From assembly GCA_031261635.1 (NCBI GenBank), contig JAISJH010000004.1, forward strand, positions 1 through 32,116: a DNA stretch of 32,116 nucleotides. The letters are read 5' to 3'. The DNA is from Oscillospiraceae bacterium (lineage in GTDB: Bacteria; Bacillota; Clostridia; Oscillospirales; Oscillospiraceae). Below are positions 29,470 through 32,116 of the stretch, in pieces. The stretch's first letter is position 1; each line of letters opens with the position of its first letter. Position numbers and translations under genes: made by a program. The notes below the pieces were generated by a model. It saw nothing but the letters and a program-made list of their open reading frames with translations. It made no database searches and had not been told where the DNA came from.

Positions 29470-31422
29470 ATGCGGATGCAAAAGCTCAAGCGTTCCCTCG
29501 CACTGGTACTTTCGCTGGTACTGGTTATCGGTCTCTTCCCCGTCACCGGACTTGCGGCAGAGACGTCCAAATTCACTGACATTCCCTCGTGGGACACCAG
29601 CGGAGCGGTAGATTATCTCGCTTCTAAGGGTCTCGTGAGCGGTATCAATGAGGCTGGAACATTATTTGGTCATACCAATAAACTTACCAAGAAGGGGTAT
29701 TTTACTTTTATTGATAAGTTCCTCGGCTTCAGCAAGGGTGACAAGGTTGCTTTGTCGCACTTCACTGACGTCAAGGGCATTGGCGAACCATACGAATCGG
29801 CCATTGCGGCCCTAGCGTATCAGGGTATCATTACCGCAACGACGGTGAACCCTAATTCAACAGTGACGCGCGAACTCGCGTTCACTACGCTAGCAAAGGT
29901 TCTTGGTCTTACCGAGAACAAAGCCGCGCTGTCACGCGTTAACGACGGCGCAAAAGTATCCGACTGGGCGCAAGGCTGGGTTGGCGCACTAATCGCCAAA
30001 GGCTTTGCCGGCGGTGACGCAAACAAGAACATCAACCCGCAGAGTGAGTTCACCCGCGGCGGTATGGCTGTTCTGCTCAACAACGTATTCGGCGCTTACA
30101 TAAATGCCGCCGGAAAGAGCGATTATGCGGGTAAGACTGTTGAAAGTCTAACCATTAGCGAGCCTAACGCGCTTGTTAAGAACGTTCACGTTACCGGCGA
30201 CCTCATTATTGCCGCGAGCGTGCTTGACGGCGACGTGTACCTCGAGGACGTTACCGTTGACGGGACGCTTATCGCGTTCGGCGGCGGCTCGCACTCGGTA
30301 AAAATCCAGGGCAAGTCCAGCATTAACCACGCCGTGGCCGCTAAACAGTCCGCTAACAGCCAGCCTGTTCATTTCGCGGTTGCTGACGGCGCGAAGTTCG
30401 GCTCGTTCTCCGTCAATCCGGGCGTACACGCCTCGCTGACGGGTCACGCCGACACCGTAAAGCTTGACGCGGGCTCGCAACTCGACCTTAGCGCGGCTAC
30501 TGTCGCGAAAGTCGAACTCGCGGGCGCGGAAGCGAAACTCAGCGCGACGAACTCGAAAGTTGACGCAATCGCGGTTGACAAAGAGGCCGTCGAATCGAGC
30601 GTAACGCTTGAAAAATCCGTCGTCAAGGAGCTTTCCACAGACGCGGCGGGCAGCAAACTTTCCGCTACGAACAGCGCAATCGTAACGGTCACAATCACGG
30701 TTAACGCCACAAAGACCGACACGAACCTCGGTTCGGGTACGACAATCGGGACGATAACCATTACGGCGACGCTCACGACGACGGAAGTCAACGCGGCGGC
30801 GACAATCGCGACCTTTGTCGCGGAAGTCGCGGCAGTCCTCGACGCGGCCGGCAAAGTCGGTTCAGTTGAAGGCGCGGCGGCGACGGAAGTAACGGACGCG
30901 GCGGGCGCGACTGTTGACGCGGCGGCTCTCGCGGAGCACGACGGTTCCGGCGAGACAATCGAGGAAGCCGAAGCGGCTGTAGAAGCGGTAGTCGAAGCGG
31001 CCGAAGCGGAGGCGCAAGCCGAAGTAGCGGAAGTCAACCCCGAAGCGCAAGTAGCTGTTGAAGCCGACACGGGCGCGGAAGGTGACGAGCCGGCGGCAGA
31101 GCCGACTACTCCGTCCGGCAATACGCCTAGTGGTGGTGGTGTAAGTGATTATGTCCCCGACCCGACTAATGTTATTTCTGGATACTGGTCTACGCAAGTC
31201 GGCGGTTTAACGCTTGTTACTGTAACGCTTAGTAATCCGACTTCTAACGTAGTTGTCACAGTAAACGGCTATAACGCCGGTTCAAGTGTAGCGGCTGATA
31301 GTGATGTAGCAGTTAAACAAACCGGTAGTGCGGCTGGGCAATGGCGCGCTGTTCTCGTAGGTAACTATATCTTTACAAACAACGCAACAAGCAACAATTC
31401 CATTACCATAGCGATATCTTAA
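29470..31422 (+). CDS. SLH-domain surface (S-layer-like) protein
   Basis: This 650-residue exported protein has a signal peptide (about 1-30, ending GLAA), then three SLH repeats (about 35-87, 97-147 and 158-209) carrying motifs such as FTDIPSWDTSGAVDYLASKG and EFTRGGMAVLLNN. SLH units bind pyruvylated secondary cell-wall polymer. Next come short beta-strand repeats typical of S-layer or beta-helix proteins (about 222-400), a Thr/Val/Ala-rich part (about 400-470), an Ala/Glu/Val-rich, probably helical, stretch (about 495-545), a Pro/Thr/Gly linker and a C-terminal beta domain (about 568-650). GGAGG stands 10 nt before the ATG. Residues 340-540 use very few codons, which keeps the opposite strand open. 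It is probably an S-layer or adhesin component. Confidence 0.9.
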   Translation: MRMQKLKRSLALVLSLVLVIGLFPVTGLAAETSKFTDIPSWDTSGAVDYLASKGLVSGINEAGTLFGHTNKLTKKGYFTFIDKFLGFSKGDKVALSHFTDVKGIGEPYESAIAALAYQGIITATTVNPNSTVTRELAFTTLAKVLGLTENKAALSRVNDGAKVSDWAQGWVGALIAKGFAGGDANKNINPQSEFTRGGMAVLLNNVFGAYINAAGKSDYAGKTVESLTISEPNALVKNVHVTGDLIIAASVLDGDVYLEDVTVDGTLIAFGGGSHSVKIQGKSSINHAVAAKQSANSQPVHFAVADGAKFGSFSVNPGVHASLTGHADTVKLDAGSQLDLSAATVAKVELAGAEAKLSATNSKVDAIAVDKEAVESSVTLEKSVVKELSTDAAGSKLSATNSAIVTVTITVNATKTDTNLGSGTTIGTITITATLTTTEVNAAATIATFVAEVAAVLDAAGKVGSVEGAAATEVTDAAGATVDAAALAEHDGSGETIEEAEAAVEAVVEAAEAEAQAEVAEVNPEAQVAVEADTGAEGDEPAAEPTTPSGNTPSGGGVSDYVPDPTNVISGYWSTQVGGLTLVTVTLSNPTSNVVVTVNGYNAGSSVAADSDVAVKQTGSAAGQWRAVLVGNYIFTNNATSNNSITIAIS

Positions 31423-31437
31423 GGAGGAATGTGAATA

Positions 31438-31863
31438 ATGAAAAGAAAGCATAATCACTCAAAAACTAAGGGTGTAAAGACAATTCCTCTTGCTGTCGCG
31501 GTGGCTACGTTGTCTGCGGGTTTGACACTGGGTACGGGTCTTACAGCGGAAGCGGCGTATGCGGCGTATGCGGCGTATGTGCCTGACGCTAATCGTCAGG
31601 AAATACTTATTGAGGTTGACACAGGACACTACATAACGTATAACGCTACTCGCGCACTTAATGATGAGACCTACAGAACTGAAATGCAAGCAGCAATCGA
31701 AGCTGCGTTCAAAGCCAACAAGAGTATTTTATATGAGGATTCCGCAACTGCGAACACTTTTAAGGAATTAAGCAAAAATACTCCGGTAGCAACAGACACA
31801 AGTGGTGGCTTATACTTTGTTGCCGGAACTTTACCGAGTGACGCACAAGTAGAAGTCTACTAA
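31438..31863 (+). CDS. Small secreted protein, partner of the SLH gene, unknown function
   Basis: The 141-residue protein has a long basic N-terminus (MKRKHNHSKTKGVK), a hydrophobic core (about 15-35) and a likely signal cleavage at AEA near residue 38. Just after it, three identical 9-nt units (31552-31578) encode AAYAAYAAY. The mature part is about 100 residues, with EILIEVDTGHYITYNATRAL and a C-terminal GGLYFVAGTLPSDAQVEVY; no family is recognised. AAGGAGGAATG overlaps the end of the SLH gene, 15 bp upstream, so both come from one transcript. It may bind or modify the SLH layer. A terminator follows. Confidence 0.7.
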   Translation: MKRKHNHSKTKGVKTIPLAVAVATLSAGLTLGTGLTAEAAYAAYAAYVPDANRQEILIEVDTGHYITYNATRALNDETYRTEMQAAIEAAFKANKSILYEDSATANTFKELSKNTPVATDTSGGLYFVAGTLPSDAQVEVY

Positions 31864-31884
31864 ACAATCACACAACTACATAGC

Positions 31885-31919
31885 AACCGGGGGCGTCGTT
31901 CGCGGCGTTCCCGGTTTTT
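31885..31919 (+). terminator. Intrinsic terminator of the SLH operon
   Basis: AACCGGG (31885-31891) pairs with CCCGGTT (31910-31916) around a GC-rich loop, and is followed by a run of Ts to 31919. It lies 22 bp after the stop of the small secreted protein gene. Confidence 0.8.
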
Positions 31920-31936
31920 ACTATAGCGGTTCTATA

Positions 31937-32116
31937 GTGAATAGATAATAGTGAATAATAATTGCGCGGGCGGCGTGTATGCGTGGGGGGGTGCGTCCGC
32001 GCAGGACGCGGGGACACCACCCCGGCGCTACGCGCCACCCCTCCCAAGAGGGGAATTTTCCGCGCACGGCGCGGGGACAACCCCCGCCTCTGCGGAGGCA
32101 CCCCCTTCTAGGGAAG
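31937..32116. repeat. Repeat island at the right edge
   Basis: A family E-like string (31937-31960) is followed by an inverted family D hairpin (about 31992-32060) and the start of an inverted CCCCCTTC..GAAGGGGG hairpin (from about 32080) that is cut by the window edge. No gene is seen. Confidence 0.65.

Noticed and set aside
30444-31121. Long open frame of 225 codons antisense to the SLH gene
   Set aside because: It results from the biased codon use of the Ala/Val/Thr/Glu-rich part of the SLH protein; its product is a low-complexity Ser/Ala/Val string with no ribosome site support.

Overview
The window looks like a chromosomal segment of a Gram-positive Clostridia-type bacterium (Firmicutes/Bacillota) with a moderately high GC content. 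The basis is an Flp1-like Tad pilin locus, PASTA-type eukaryotic-like Ser/Thr kinases, an SLH-domain surface protein with signal peptide, a PadR/HAAS pair, strong GGAGG ribosome binding sites and consensus vegetative promoters. No database search was possible, so family names rest on motifs recognised by eye.

Left part (1-10140, + strand): a Tad/Flp pilus operon entered downstream of its expected ATPase. Order: TadB-like and TadC-like platform proteins, an unannotated 51-aa membrane microprotein (TTG start), an Flp1-like pilin, a TadE-like pseudopilin, a large TadG-like/DUF5702-type protein, a second TadE-like pseudopilin, an A24 prepilin peptidase, a TPR/WG-repeat membrane protein and a DUF6382-like/FHA protein. 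It closes with a clear intrinsic terminator.

Middle part (10149-20496, - strand): a phospho-signalling block converging on the Tad operon. Reading with transcription: a perfect-consensus promoter, two PP2C phosphatases, a zinc-ribbon/FHA protein, a zinc-ribbon kinase whose outer domain resembles an ABC solute-binding protein, and a zinc-ribbon kinase with about 19 PASTA repeats. With the FHA protein that ends the Tad operon, this suggests (inference) that pilus or secretion activity is governed by Ser/Thr phosphorylation that reads an extracellular cue.

Right part (21079-32116): a HAAS/PadR regulatory pair with a palindrome over its promoter; a solitary phage-type holin; a YihY/membrane/Smr operon; a tRNA adenosine deaminase; a two-OB-fold SSB-like protein; a ferredoxin-fused aldo/keto reductase; and an SLH-domain surface protein with a small secreted partner, transcribed from a perfect-consensus promoter with a long leader.

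Nearly every gap over 250 bp is a mosaic of dispersed palindromic repeats, which I sort into families. A: arms with TATCAAATATCAGAGACG, often as terminal inverted repeats. B: 20-28 bp GGGCGGGTT palindromes. C: about 150-220 bp palindromes beginning GTCATTGCGA. D: 55-75 bp CCCCTCTTGGGAGGGG hairpins. E: AT-rich TTGACAATGAATAAT strings. F: GGCGCAATGCGCC double hairpins. They carry no credible genes. Stems in D and F show compensatory base changes, and A arms supply the stop codons and last residues of adjacent genes. No tRNA, rRNA, CRISPR array or transposase was seen.
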